This document shows, in pieces, positions 1-8,044 of a stretch of 64,000 bases of DNA (position 1 is its first letter; each line of letters begins with the position of its first letter). The notes beneath the pieces are model-generated. The model saw only the letters and a program-made list of their open reading frames with translations. It did no database searches and was not told where the DNA came from. Both the position numbers and the translations under genes were made by a program. This stretch comes from JACKCB01 sp964452775 (GTDB taxonomy: Bacteria; Chloroflexota; Anaerolineae; Promineifilales; Promineifilaceae), in contig CAYVQP010000015.1 of assembly GCA_964452775.1 (NCBI GenBank), positions 4,375-68,374 of the forward strand. The letters are read 5' to 3'.

Positions 1-1
1 G

Positions 2-307
2 CTTCGCCTGCGCGGCCAGGATCCCACGAAAATGGGTCGGAACAACGACGTTGATTTCACAAAGGTCGGCCGGCCGATGAAGGATATCACCACCCGCATT
101 TCCATAACCGATGCGTGGGAAACTAAGCGGGAAGCCAGCGCCCATCATCGGAGCCAGGGCGGCGGCGGCTTTGCAGGCAGGTTTCCGCAGTGGCTGCAGA
201 AGCGGCTATTTGGGTCGGAGTATTACCTGCGCGCCTACCCGCCATATGAGGGCCGGAAGCCGGAGCGCGACTTCTTTGCCGGCCTGACGCTTGATGGCGG
301 CAAGTAA
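2..307 (+). CDS. PIG-L (LmbE-like) deacetylase family, C-terminal part
   Basis: The frame is open from the left edge of the window to the TAA at 305-307, so only about the last 101 residues are present. The segment W-E-T-K-R-E-A-S-A-H-H-R-S-Q matches the conserved W..K..A...H.SQ block found near the end of PIG-L/LmbE zinc-dependent N-acetylglucosamine deacetylases, followed by a G-rich stretch and a conserved FGSEYYLRA-like block. The zinc-binding AHPDDE motif would lie upstream of the window and cannot be checked. Substrate is unknown; members act on GlcNAc-linked lipids, thiols or antibiotics. It ends convergently toward the methyltransferase, with a terminator-like inverted repeat between them. 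Confidence 0.75.
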   Translation, partial: LRLRGQDPTKMGRNNDVDFTKVGRPMKDITTRISITDAWETKREASAHHRSQGGGGFAGRFPQWLQKRLFGSEYYLRAYPPYEGRKPERDFFAGLTLDGGK

Positions 308-358
308 GAAGGCTCATTCGGAAACGGCCGGCAAAATGGATTCCTCGCAGATTGAGTG

Positions 359-426
359 AAAAAACCCCGCGGGTCTAGCCGGCAACTCTGGCAGGGCGTA
401 CTGACCCGGAAAGAGTTGCAGGGTTT
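359..426 (-). terminator. Inverted-repeat terminator, AAACCCC family, copy 1
   Basis: Read on the minus strand, AAACCC (426-421) pairs with GGGGTTT near 368-362, and CGGGTC pairs with GACCCG inside it; the hairpin ends in six T residues (364-359). It lies just downstream of the methyltransferase stop at 457 and shares its outer arm with elements near 16.7, 45.4 and 51.6 kb. Confidence 0.6.
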
Positions 427-456
427 CCAGCGAGAGAATTATAGAACTCCGGCGCG

Positions 457-1278
457 TTATCGCCTCTCCAGAAGTATGAGATAGTGATCGCCCCAGCCGG
501 CGCTGAGCCGGGCGGTGGCGTTTTCCAGGCGGTCCATCAACGCAAAGAAGCGCGGGAAGCGATCTACCCATCGGCTCAGACTGCTGGTGGGTAGCCAGAG
601 GCCTAGACTGCGTGTACTGCGATGAGTAAACCAGGGGGCGAAGGCGCGGCGCAGTCGGCGGGGCGACGGATACCAGATGGGGATGTGGGTTTCGCCGATC
701 TCGGCGATAGCCGGCTGGCGAAAGCGGCGTAGGGCAAGCTGCGACTGCCCGTGCAGCATGTGCCAGCCGATCTCCCAGGGGCAAATGGGACCCATGGGCA
801 CCAATACTAAGCGGCCGCCGGGCGCGACGAGTTGCGCCAAAGCGCCGGCCAGTTGATCCCACTCGGCGATGGTGTTCAGGCCGCCGAAGTTGCTGAATGC
901 GCCGGTGTAGCCGCCGCTGATGGCGAGGGCCGTCGGGCCGGCCGTGACGGCTTGCAGCGTGATGGGGTACAACTCCACGCGATCCGCTATACCCGCCTCA
1001 GCGACCTTGCTCTGCGCTACTCGGATCATTTCCGGCGAGCCATCGGCGGCGGTGACCTGCACGCCGCGCCGGGCGAGCCAGACTGCATCCTCGCCGGTGC
1101 CGCAGGCCAGCTCCAGGACGTGGCTGCCGGGTGGAAATTGGCGGGCCAGCTCTTCCCACACGCGGGCGCGCAACATCTTGCCCAACGCCGTATCCGTAAA
1201 GGAGCGATCGTAGTCGCCGGCAAAGGCATCGAAGGCGTCGGGTTGAGTTTGGTTGCTGCCGGGCGTGGGCGTGCTCAT
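457..1278 (-). CDS. SAM-dependent class I methyltransferase
   Basis: A 273-residue protein with a class I SAM-binding motif I (VLELACGTGED, residues 54-64) followed by an acidic post-I region (TAADGSPEM), typical of the UbiE/Methyltransf_25 fold. The substrate cannot be read from the sequence. The start was placed at the ATG at 1278 because a longer frame would run into the upstream MocR gene, whose stop lies at 1286, leaving 7 bp between them. The two genes are therefore likely co-transcribed. The C-terminal half (WYPSPRRLRRAF and onward) is less conserved and probably forms the acceptor-binding part. Confidence 0.85.
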   Translation of the reverse strand: MSTPTPGSNQTQPDAFDAFAGDYDRSFTDTALGKMLRARVWEELARQFPPGSHVLELACGTGEDAVWLARRGVQVTAADGSPEMIRVAQSKVAEAGIADRVELYPITLQAVTAGPTALAISGGYTGAFSNFGGLNTIAEWDQLAGALAQLVAPGGRLVLVPMGPICPWEIGWHMLHGQSQLALRRFRQPAIAEIGETHIPIWYPSPRRLRRAFAPWFTHRSTRSLGLWLPTSSLSRWVDRFPRFFALMDRLENATARLSAGWGDHYLILLERR

Positions 1279-1285
1279 CGAGGAA

Positions 1286-2761
1286 TCACTTTCCGGCGAC
1301 AATAGGCGGCCGCTCCCAGGCGTTGGCCAGGCGTATGACGCCTTCGCTGATTTGTTCATCGCTCAGGCCGGTGTAGCCAAGCAATACGGAGGGCGGGGCC
1401 GGCGCATTCAGATAATAGGGCCGGCCCGGATAGATGCGCAGCCCGGCATCGGCGGCGGAGCGAACGGCATCCTCTTCACTCCAGTCGGGCGGCAGGTAGA
1501 GCATGATGTGCAACCCGGCCGGCTCCGGCGAGAAGCGAATGGCGCCGGGCAGGCGACGCTGCAACTCCTCGACCAGCACGTTCCGCCGGTGGCCGTATGC
1601 CCGGCGCAACCGGCGCAAGTGCCGCTGGAAGTGACCTTCGGCGATGAAGTCGGCGACTGCTGCCTGGGTCAGAGTGGGCGCGCCGCGATCGATGATCCGC
1701 TTGGCCTGCAGGAAGGGTTCGATGAAGCCGGGTGGGAGGACGATATAGCCCAGTCGCAAAGCGGGAAAGAGCACTTTGGAGAAGGTGCCCAGGTAGAGCA
1801 CGCGCCCTTCGCTGTCCATGCCCTGCATGGCCGCCACCGGATGGGATTCGTAGCGCAGTTCGCCGTCATAATCATCCTCAATGACCAGCGCGTCCGCCCG
1901 TTGCGCCCAGGCCAGCAGGTCCAGGCGGCGTTGGGCGGGCATGGCGCCGCCGCCGGGAAACTGGTTGGAGGGGGTGACAAAGGCCAGCCGGGCGGCGAGG
2001 CCGGCCGGGATCAGCTCTACCATCGCGCCGTGCGCGTCTACCGGCAGCGGGATCAGCCGGGCGTCCTGCAGGGTGAATATCTCATAGGCGTCGGTGTAGC
2101 CGGGAGTCTCGATCAGCACGGCATCGCCGGCGCGAATGAGTAATCGCCCCAGGAGATCGAGCGCCTGCTGCGCCCCATTGACGATGATCACCTGCTCAGG
2201 CCCGCAGACCACGCCGCGCTCATGGTTCAGGTAGCCGGCGACGGCGGTGCGCAACGGTTCGAAGCCGGCGACGGAGCCGTAGCGCGAGAGCATGGCGTCA
2301 TCGGTGCTGAGGTAGCGAGCGAGCAGGCGACGCCAGACGTCGTAAGGGAAGATATGTGGAAATGAGCGGCCAAAGCCAAAGTCTATCAGGCCGCCGGAGC
2401 CAGCGCGGTTTTCCCCTTCCGCAGGGGAAACCGGTCGCTCCATTACGCGCCGTCCCCAGGGAGCTAAGCGGGCCTCGTAATGCCGGGTGGTATGCTCCGA
2501 CGAGGTCAGGCCGGTAGTGACGAATGTACCTGCGCCCGTGCGGGTGACTACGTACCCTTCCTCTTGCAGTTGCCGGTAAGCATCAACGACGGTCATCCGC
2601 GCTACCCGGCATTGCTCTGCCAGCGACCGGGTAGGTGGAAGACGGCTGCCGGCCGGGATGTCGCCGCGCAGAATGCCGTCGCGCAGTTGCAAATAGATCT
2701 GCCTTTGCAACGGCAGGTCGCCGGCGAGGTCCAGTTGAAGGGTAGGCAAGGTCGTGACCAT
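1286..2761 (-). CDS. MocR-type transcriptional regulator (GntR winged helix + PLP aminotransferase fold)
   Basis: A 491-residue protein. Residues about 12-85 form a GntR-type winged helix (LPPTRSLAEQCRVARMTVV). The rest is an aspartate-aminotransferase fold, with the PLP-binding lysine in GTFSK at Lys329 and a catalytic-like DDYDGE segment. MocR proteins use PLP as an effector and often control amine, GABA or pyridoxal genes. It is divergent from a sarcosine-oxidase-like flavoprotein, which is the natural candidate target, and leads a short operon with the methyltransferase. The ATG at 2761 has no ribosome site and lies about 7 bases after an extended -10, so the mRNA is probably leaderless. 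Confidence 0.9.
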   Translation of the reverse strand: MVTTLPTLQLDLAGDLPLQRQIYLQLRDGILRGDIPAGSRLPPTRSLAEQCRVARMTVVDAYRQLQEEGYVVTRTGAGTFVTTGLTSSEHTTRHYEARLAPWGRRVMERPVSPAEGENRAGSGGLIDFGFGRSFPHIFPYDVWRRLLARYLSTDDAMLSRYGSVAGFEPLRTAVAGYLNHERGVVCGPEQVIIVNGAQQALDLLGRLLIRAGDAVLIETPGYTDAYEIFTLQDARLIPLPVDAHGAMVELIPAGLAARLAFVTPSNQFPGGGAMPAQRRLDLLAWAQRADALVIEDDYDGELRYESHPVAAMQGMDSEGRVLYLGTFSKVLFPALRLGYIVLPPGFIEPFLQAKRIIDRGAPTLTQAAVADFIAEGHFQRHLRRLRRAYGHRRNVLVEELQRRLPGAIRFSPEPAGLHIMLYLPPDWSEEDAVRSAADAGLRIYPGRPYYLNAPAPPSVLLGYTGLSDEQISEGVIRLANAWERPPIVAGK

Positions 2762-2767
2762 GCGCTG

Positions 2768-2776
2768 ATTGTAACA
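2768..2776 (-). promoter_or_regulatory. Extended -10 promoter of the mocR-type gene
   Basis: On the minus strand TGT-TACAAT (2776-2768) is an extended -10. The ATG at 2761 falls where transcription should begin, so the message would be leaderless. No good -35 hexamer is visible. Confidence 0.5.
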
Positions 2777-2816
2777 TGGCCCGGAAGCCGGCGCAGAACG
2801 ACTGCATGGCGGTCGC

Positions 2817-2845
2817 TTGTGTGATGCAGGCCGGGGTTCTAAAAT
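2817..2845 (+). promoter_or_regulatory. Promoter of the flavoprotein oxidase gene
   Basis: TTGTGT at 2817-2822, a 17-base spacer and TAAAAT at 2840-2845. The start is expected near 2852, just before an AGGAG ribosome site and the ATG at 2871. It is back to back with the MocR promoter, so one regulator site could govern both. Confidence 0.55.
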
Positions 2846-2870
2846 GGAGACGGTTAGACAGGAGAACCCG

Positions 2871-4052
2871 ATGAGTGAAAACTATGACGTGATCGTGGCG
2901 GGAGCCGGCATCTTTGGGGCGACGGCCGCGCTGGAGCTGCAACGCCGGGGTAGCCGGGTGGCGCTGCTTGACCCCGGCCCAATTCCGCATCCGCTGGCCG
3001 CCTCAACGGACATCAGCAAGGTAATCCGCATGGAGTACGGCGCGGACGTGCAATACATGGCCATGATCGAGGCGGCGATTGACGGCTGGCACGCCTGGAA
3101 CGACACCCTGCCGGCGCCCCTATATCATGAAACCGGCGTGTCTATGCTGACTCGCGAACCGATGCGCCCGGGCGGATATGAGTACGAGAGCTATCAGCTA
3201 CTGTTGCAGCGAGGCCACAAACCCGACCGGCTGGACGCGGATGAGATTGAACGCCGCTTTCCCGCCTGGAGGCCGGGCGCGTACGTGGACGGCTTTTTCC
3301 ACGCCCGCGGCGGTTACGCTGAATCCGGCAAGGTGGTTAGCGCGGTTGTGGCCTGGGCGCAACAAGCCGGCGTGACCCTGTTGGAAGGGCAGGCGCTGGC
3401 CTCATTGGTGAAGCAAGCCGGCCGGGTGGAAGGGGTGGTGACTGAAAGTGGGCAGCGCATCTCCGGCGGGCATGTGCTGGTGGCGGCGGGCAGCTGGACA
3501 TATCTACTGGTGCCGGAGTTAGCGCCCTTCATGAAGGCGACGGGACATCCAGTGTTCCACCTTCAGCCGGCTGATCCGGGGTTATACACGCCGCCGGACT
3601 TTGCGGTCTTTACGGCGGACATCAATCGCTCGGGCTGGTACGGCTTTCCCTACCATCCTCCCGAAAAGGTAGTGAAGATCGCCAATCACGGCATCGGTGT
3701 GCGGCTGCATCCAGCCCGTGATGCGCGAGTGGTGACCGCAGAGGACGAAGCCAACTTGCGTGAATTTCTGGCCGGCACGTTCCCCTCGCTGGTTGACGCG
3801 CCAATCGTCTATACCCGGCGCTGCCTCTACGCCGACACGCTAGACGAGCATTTCTGGATCGATCGCCATCCGGAGTATGCCGAGCTGACGGTGGCGACGG
3901 GTGGGAGCGGGCATGGATTTAAGTTCGCGCCGATGCTGGGGTCGCTGATTGCCGATGCGGTGGAAGGAAAGCCGAGTGAGTGGCTCAAGAAGTTTCGCTG
4001 GCGCTACTTACGGCCGGAAACGGGCGGTCAGGAAGCTGCCCGCCATCACTGA
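2871..4052 (+). CDS. Sarcosine oxidase-like FAD-dependent amine oxidase
   Basis: A 393-residue DAO-family flavoprotein. The Rossmann motif GAGIFG (residues 11-16) binds FAD. Near the C-terminus, R-C-L-Y then DEHF.ID.HPE and G.SGHGFKF match monomeric sarcosine oxidase and N-methyltryptophan oxidase; Cys318 lies at the place of the cysteine that links covalently to FAD in that family. It should oxidise an N-methyl or secondary amine, giving hydrogen peroxide. The ATG at 2871 was chosen over an upstream in-frame start because AGGAG lies 6 bases before it. It is divergent from the MocR regulator. The exact substrate is not determinable. Confidence 0.88.
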   Translation: MSENYDVIVAGAGIFGATAALELQRRGSRVALLDPGPIPHPLAASTDISKVIRMEYGADVQYMAMIEAAIDGWHAWNDTLPAPLYHETGVSMLTREPMRPGGYEYESYQLLLQRGHKPDRLDADEIERRFPAWRPGAYVDGFFHARGGYAESGKVVSAVVAWAQQAGVTLLEGQALASLVKQAGRVEGVVTESGQRISGGHVLVAAGSWTYLLVPELAPFMKATGHPVFHLQPADPGLYTPPDFAVFTADINRSGWYGFPYHPPEKVVKIANHGIGVRLHPARDARVVTAEDEANLREFLAGTFPSLVDAPIVYTRRCLYADTLDEHFWIDRHPEYAELTVATGGSGHGFKFAPMLGSLIADAVEGKPSEWLKKFRWRYLRPETGGQEAARHH

Positions 4053-4062
4053 CCAGCTATTC

Positions 4063-4071
4063 TGCTATAAT
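4063..4071 (+). promoter_or_regulatory. Extended -10 promoter of uvrC, leaderless
   Basis: TGC-TATAAT at 4063-4071 is a perfect extended -10. The uvrC ATG (4079) begins 8 bases downstream, the expected transcription start, and no ribosome site intervenes. Confidence 0.65.
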
Positions 4072-4078
4072 AGAACTA

Positions 4079-5953
4079 ATGTCATATTCACCGCCTGTCC
4101 GCGTCCAAGAAATATTGCAAAATCTGCCGTCCCGTCCCGGTGTGTACATGCACAAGGACGATCGCGGGCAGATTCTCTATGTGGGCAAGTCGGTCAACTT
4201 GCGCTCGCGCGTGCGCTCCTACTTCGCGGCTACGGTGGATTCATACAAGACGAGCCAGCTGCGCAGAAAGATCGCCGACATCGAGATCATCACCACCGAC
4301 TCGGAGCTGGAAGCGTTGTTGCTGGAGACGACGCTGATCAAGAAGCACAAGCCCCAGTACAACATCCGGCTGAAAGACGACAAGCGCTATCCCTACATCA
4401 AGGTGCATTGGGACCAGCCGTTTCCAAAATTGACTGTCACCCGGCGCATGGCCCGCGACGGCGCGCGTTACTTTGGCCCCTATACGTCCGTGTGGGCGGT
4501 GCACCAGACGCTAGACCTGCTGCGGAAGATATTCCCTTATCTTACCTGTGACCGGGAGATAACCGGCAAAGACGAACGGGCCTGCCTCTACTTCGACATT
4601 AAGCTGTGCAACGCGCCATGCATCGGCAACGTCAACCAGCAGGAATATCGGGCAATGATCCAGCAGCTGATGGATTTCCTGGACGGCAAATCCGACTACA
4701 TCATTCGGGACATCGAGGCCAGGATGAACGGCGCGGCAGAGGCGCTGCAATTCGAACAGGCCGCCTATTATCGCGACCAGGTTATCGCCATCGAGAAGGT
4801 GGTGCAAAAGCAGAAGGTCATCTCTAACGAACACACCGACCAGGATGTGATCGCCTTTGCCCGAGACGATGGCGACGCCTGCGTGCAGGTGTTCTTCATC
4901 CGCTATGGCCGGCTAATCGGCCGGGAATATTTCCTGCTGGAAGGCACGGAACACGAGTCGGATGCTACCGTATTGCAGGAGTTCCTGACGCAGTTCTACG
5001 ATGAGGCGGCGCACATTCCTAGGGAAGTGCTCTTGCCGCATGACGTAGAGGAAGCGCAGATCATTGAACAATGGCTGCGTCAGAAGCGCAGCCAGAAGGT
5101 GACCATTACCGTCCCGCAGCGGGGGAAAAAGAAGGAGCTGGTGGAAATGGCGACCACCAACGCCGGCGACACGCTGGCCACGCTGCGACAGCAGTGGGCG
5201 GCCGACCGCTCCCGGCATGTGGCGGCGATCAGCGAATTACAGGAGGCGTTACACCTGCCCCAGCCGCCGGCGCGCATCGAATGCTACGACATCAGCCACA
5301 CCCAGGGCACGCAGACCGTCGGGGCGATGGTGGTGTTTACGCAAGGTGCGCCGCGCAAGAGCGACTACCGGCGCTTTAGCGTGAAAACGGTGGGCAATGA
5401 TGACTATGGAGCGATGCGAGAGGTGCTGACTCGCCGTTTCCAGCGCTACCAGGAATCAGCCAACGGCGAACTGGATGATCTCAGCCAGATCGGGAAGTTG
5501 AAGAAGGAAGCAGCCTGGTCGCTGCTGCCGGACCTGCTCATTGTAGACGGCGGCAAGGGACAACTGGCGACGGCGATGGAAGTGCTGGAGCAGTTCGATT
5601 TGACCGGAGTCGTGCCACTCGCCGGCCTGGCCAAGCGCGAGGAAGAGATTTTCGTGCCCGGCATGATGCAGTCTATCCTGCTGCCCAGTCGCTCTGAAGC
5701 GCTATATCTCGTGCAGCGCGTGCGGGATGAAGCGCACCGCTTTGCCAACGAGGGTCACCGCAAGCAACGCAGCAAGGCCGGCACTGCGTCCATCCTGGAT
5801 AGCATCCCCGGCGTAGGACCGAACCGGCGCAAAGCCCTATTGGAGCGCTTCGGTTCGCTGGATGATATCCGCCGCGCAACCGTTGAGGAGATCGCCACCG
5901 TTCCTGGCATTCCGTATGTGGTCGCCGAAGCAGTAAAAGCGCAACTGAATTAG
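4079..5953 (+). CDS. uvrC: UvrABC excinuclease subunit C
   Basis: A 624-residue protein with the full UvrC layout: GIY-YIG nuclease at the N-terminus (PGVYMHKDD to ILYVGKSVNLRSR, residues about 17-40) for the 3' incision; a UVR motif near residues 215-240 (AAEALQFEQAAYYRDQV) that contacts UvrB; an RNase H-like nuclease with ECYDISHTQG and LLIVDGGKGQL for the 5' incision; and a tandem helix-hairpin-helix tail (ILDSIPGVGPNRRKALL). It makes both cuts in nucleotide excision repair. A longer in-frame start inside the oxidase gene was rejected because a TATAAT sits directly before the ATG at 4079. Confidence 0.97.
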   Translation: MSYSPPVRVQEILQNLPSRPGVYMHKDDRGQILYVGKSVNLRSRVRSYFAATVDSYKTSQLRRKIADIEIITTDSELEALLLETTLIKKHKPQYNIRLKDDKRYPYIKVHWDQPFPKLTVTRRMARDGARYFGPYTSVWAVHQTLDLLRKIFPYLTCDREITGKDERACLYFDIKLCNAPCIGNVNQQEYRAMIQQLMDFLDGKSDYIIRDIEARMNGAAEALQFEQAAYYRDQVIAIEKVVQKQKVISNEHTDQDVIAFARDDGDACVQVFFIRYGRLIGREYFLLEGTEHESDATVLQEFLTQFYDEAAHIPREVLLPHDVEEAQIIEQWLRQKRSQKVTITVPQRGKKKELVEMATTNAGDTLATLRQQWAADRSRHVAAISELQEALHLPQPPARIECYDISHTQGTQTVGAMVVFTQGAPRKSDYRRFSVKTVGNDDYGAMREVLTRRFQRYQESANGELDDLSQIGKLKKEAAWSLLPDLLIVDGGKGQLATAMEVLEQFDLTGVVPLAGLAKREEEIFVPGMMQSILLPSRSEALYLVQRVRDEAHRFANEGHRKQRSKAGTASILDSIPGVGPNRRKALLERFGSLDDIRRATVEEIATVPGIPYVVAEAVKAQLN

Positions 5954-6096
5954 GGTAGTTAAACCGCCTTCCCAGGACGCCCAAGAGCGGCAACTGCACG
6001 GGAGCCGTCGCCGACCGCGGACTTAGCGCACACAATCCAGGTTCCCCAGACAAAGTGCGCCCATGGCCCATTCCACAAAATTGTGGGCAAAAAGTA

Positions 6097-6125
6097 TTGA
6101 CAGATTAGCTCATATGTTCTATTAT
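6097..6125 (+). promoter_or_regulatory. Strong sigma-70-type promoter
   Basis: A perfect TTGACA (6097-6102), a 17-base spacer and TATTAT (6120-6125), with the start expected near 6132. It drives the membrane protein/transglycosylase pair and overlaps a palindromic operator. The preceding 5954-6096 stretch holds nothing else that I recognise. Confidence 0.75.
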
Positions 6126-6144
6126 CGAATTAGAACGTTTGTTC
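6116..6144 (+). promoter_or_regulatory. LexA-like operator overlapping the -10 and start site
   Basis: GAAC-GTTT-GTTC at 6133-6144 fits the Gram-positive-type SOS box GAAC-N4-GTTC. A second palindrome, GTTCTA (6116-6121) and TAGAAC (6131-6136), shares its right arm and covers the -10. The position suits repression. Binding by LexA is inferred from the motif alone; no lexA gene is in the window. Confidence 0.45.
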
Positions 6145-6171
6145 TTACTAGTTTCAATCGAGGAGGTCCAC

Positions 6172-7038
6172 ATGTCTACATTGAGCGTAAATCTTGAGCG
6201 GCGGCTCGCCGGTACTAATCTCCGGCCCAGGCAACTGGTAGTAGCAGGCATTCTGGTCATCGCCCTTATCGCCTTTGAGCTATTCAACTTTGATACGACT
6301 CGCTTTGCCCTGGAGAATCTTTTGGGTGAGATGGTATTCATGGGGGTAGCCTGGGCTACCATCCTGGCGATTGCCTTCTGCGGCATAGACCTGGCCGGGC
6401 TGGTACGCCTATTCTCGCCGCAACAGGGCAAGGAGCAACCGAAAGAGGTGTGGTATCTGATGGGCGCGTGGCTGCTGGGAGCGACCATGAATGCAGTCAT
6501 GACCTGGTGGGCGGTCTCCTTGACGTTGTTGGACCACAATCTGGGCAACGAAGTGTTAAGCCGGGAACAATTGGTCCGCTTTGTGCCGATCTTTGTGGCT
6601 ATTCTCGTCTGGCTGACGCGCATTCTGTTCATTGGATCGCTGTCAATGGCGAGCGGACACATTGTAAGCCAACGACGTAGCGAGAAACGCGCGCCGGCCG
6701 GCGCGGCCGTTGCCGGCCAGGCCGCCGAGCGTCAACAGAACGTCCCTGCGGTCCGGACGAACCAGACGCCGGTCAGGCAACCCACGCAGGCTGCACCGCT
6801 CCCTGCTCGGCAGGCAACGCCCGTCCCAGGGTCTACGACGGTTACGGCGCCGGCTGCTATGCCATCGGCAGTACCTGCCACCAGGAACCCGGCTGCGCCG
6901 TCCAGACCGGCCCCTAACCCGGTGACGCCCACCACGCGACAGCCGGTCTCAGACCCAACGCGCGTGAAGCAGAGACCGCCGCGACCCGGCATGAGCCCTT
7001 CCTCCCTAAACGCCAGTAGCCGCGCACCACGCTTTTAG
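6172..7038 (+). CDS. Unknown membrane protein with Pro/Ala-rich tail
   Basis: I do not recognise a named family. The 288-residue protein has about four hydrophobic segments in its first 165 residues (near 22-40, 55-85, 98-125 and 135-160), then a long disordered tail rich in Pro, Ala, Thr and Arg (about 170-288). The start at 6172 is set by AGGAGG 5-7 bases upstream. It is followed after 18 bp by a lytic transglycosylase gene, so the two are probably one transcription unit. Membrane protein plus transglycosylase pairs occur in secretion or conjugation modules, but no other such gene is nearby. A LexA-like site lies over its promoter. Confidence 0.8.
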   Translation: MSTLSVNLERRLAGTNLRPRQLVVAGILVIALIAFELFNFDTTRFALENLLGEMVFMGVAWATILAIAFCGIDLAGLVRLFSPQQGKEQPKEVWYLMGAWLLGATMNAVMTWWAVSLTLLDHNLGNEVLSREQLVRFVPIFVAILVWLTRILFIGSLSMASGHIVSQRRSEKRAPAGAAVAGQAAERQQNVPAVRTNQTPVRQPTQAAPLPARQATPVPGSTTVTAPAAMPSAVPATRNPAAPSRPAPNPVTPTTRQPVSDPTRVKQRPPRPGMSPSSLNASSRAPRF

Positions 7039-7056
7039 TTGATTCGAGGATAAATC

Positions 7057-7851
7057 ATGGCACTCAGCACGAAGTATCAAAACAATATTCAACCTATCGC
7101 GCTTTCCCTCCCGTTTGGTGGGCATGTCGAGGCGAACGACGGTGATCCCTTGCAGAAGCGCGCGTTGGTGTTGCTCATTTCTTTGATGATTGTGATGCCG
7201 CTGACCGTCGTTGGGCTGTACTTGTTGGGTGACTCCGGCGCGCGCACTGTGTACGCCGCCCCGGAGGCAAACCCGGTCGCGACTGCCCAGCCGGCCGCCC
7301 CCGAGCTAACCGAGACAGGCGGAATAGGCGGCGCGACGACTGCGCTTGTCTCTACCGCCGCGCTGGCTCCAATTTTTGCGCCGGAAGTTCTGCACTGGAC
7401 GCCACAGATTCTTCAATGGGCCGCGGATTACGAGCTGGACCCGAACTTGGTGGCGATCATCATGCAGGTGGAATCTTGCGGAGATCCGGACGCAGTTTCC
7501 GGCGCCGGCGCGCAGGGGCTTTTCCAGGTAATGCCCTTCCACTTCTCCGCCGGCGAGAACATGACCGATCCCGAAACCAATGCCCGACGCGGCCTGAACT
7601 ACTTTGTAGAGGGCTTGCGCTATCATGACGGGGACATTGGGCGCACATTCGCCGGTTACAACGGCGGACATGGCACCTCGGCAAAGAACTGGAGCTTGTG
7701 GCCCAGCGAGACGCAACGATATTACACCTGGACCACCGGCATCTACGAGGACATTCAGGCCGGGCTCAACCCCAGCCCTACGCTGGAAGCGTGGATGGCT
7801 GCCGGCGGCGCGGGTTTGTGCCAGCAGGCCGCGAGCCGGATTGGCATGTAG
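7057..7851 (+). CDS. Membrane-anchored lytic transglycosylase (SLT domain)
   Basis: A 264-residue protein. One membrane segment (about residues 36-58, after a cytoplasmic N-terminus) is followed by a linker and an SLT/GH23 domain. The catalytic glutamate is Glu139 in QVESCGDP, followed by the family's A-V-S-G-A-G-A-Q-G-L-F-Q-V-M-P block and a downstream FAGYNGG motif. It should cleave the MurNAc-GlcNAc bond of peptidoglycan on the outer face of the membrane. GAGGAT sits 7 bases before the ATG. It is the second gene of the unit begun at 6172, and a 14-bp perfect hairpin follows it. Confidence 0.88.
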   Translation: MALSTKYQNNIQPIALSLPFGGHVEANDGDPLQKRALVLLISLMIVMPLTVVGLYLLGDSGARTVYAAPEANPVATAQPAAPELTETGGIGGATTALVSTAALAPIFAPEVLHWTPQILQWAADYELDPNLVAIIMQVESCGDPDAVSGAGAQGLFQVMPFHFSAGENMTDPETNARRGLNYFVEGLRYHDGDIGRTFAGYNGGHGTSAKNWSLWPSETQRYYTWTTGIYEDIQAGLNPSPTLEAWMAAGGAGLCQQAASRIGM

Positions 7852-7934
7852 TAAGGACGCGAAAACTTCGCGGGTCATCCTCGGCAATCTCGTGCTGGAC
7901 TTGGCTAGGCGAGCTCTGCGGGGTTCTCAGTTGA

Positions 7935-7966
7935 GCAAGGAGCGCGGCCGCCGCCGCGCTCCTTGC
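7935..7966 (+). terminator. Strong hairpin after the transglycosylase gene
   Basis: A perfect 14-bp stem (7935-7948 with 7953-7966) and a 4-base loop. No T-run follows, so it may stop transcription with Rho or protect the 3' end. Confidence 0.5.
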
Positions 7967-7969
7967 GTG

Positions 7970-7997
7970 TTGACTGCCCCTGGCTAGCCGTTATACT
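7970..7997 (+). promoter_or_regulatory. Promoter of the UPF0173 hydrolase gene
   Basis: TTGACT at 7970-7975, a 16-base spacer and TATACT at 7992-7997, directly after the hairpin. AGGAGG then precedes the ATG at 8045. Confidence 0.65.
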
Positions 7998-8044
7998 CTT
8001 ACGCTGATCATTGACGTCGTTTGACTGCGAAACAGGAGGTAAGC

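Noticed and set aside
1253..2143. 296-codon plus-strand frame opposite the MocR gene
   Set aside because: Antisense shadow with no recognisable domain.
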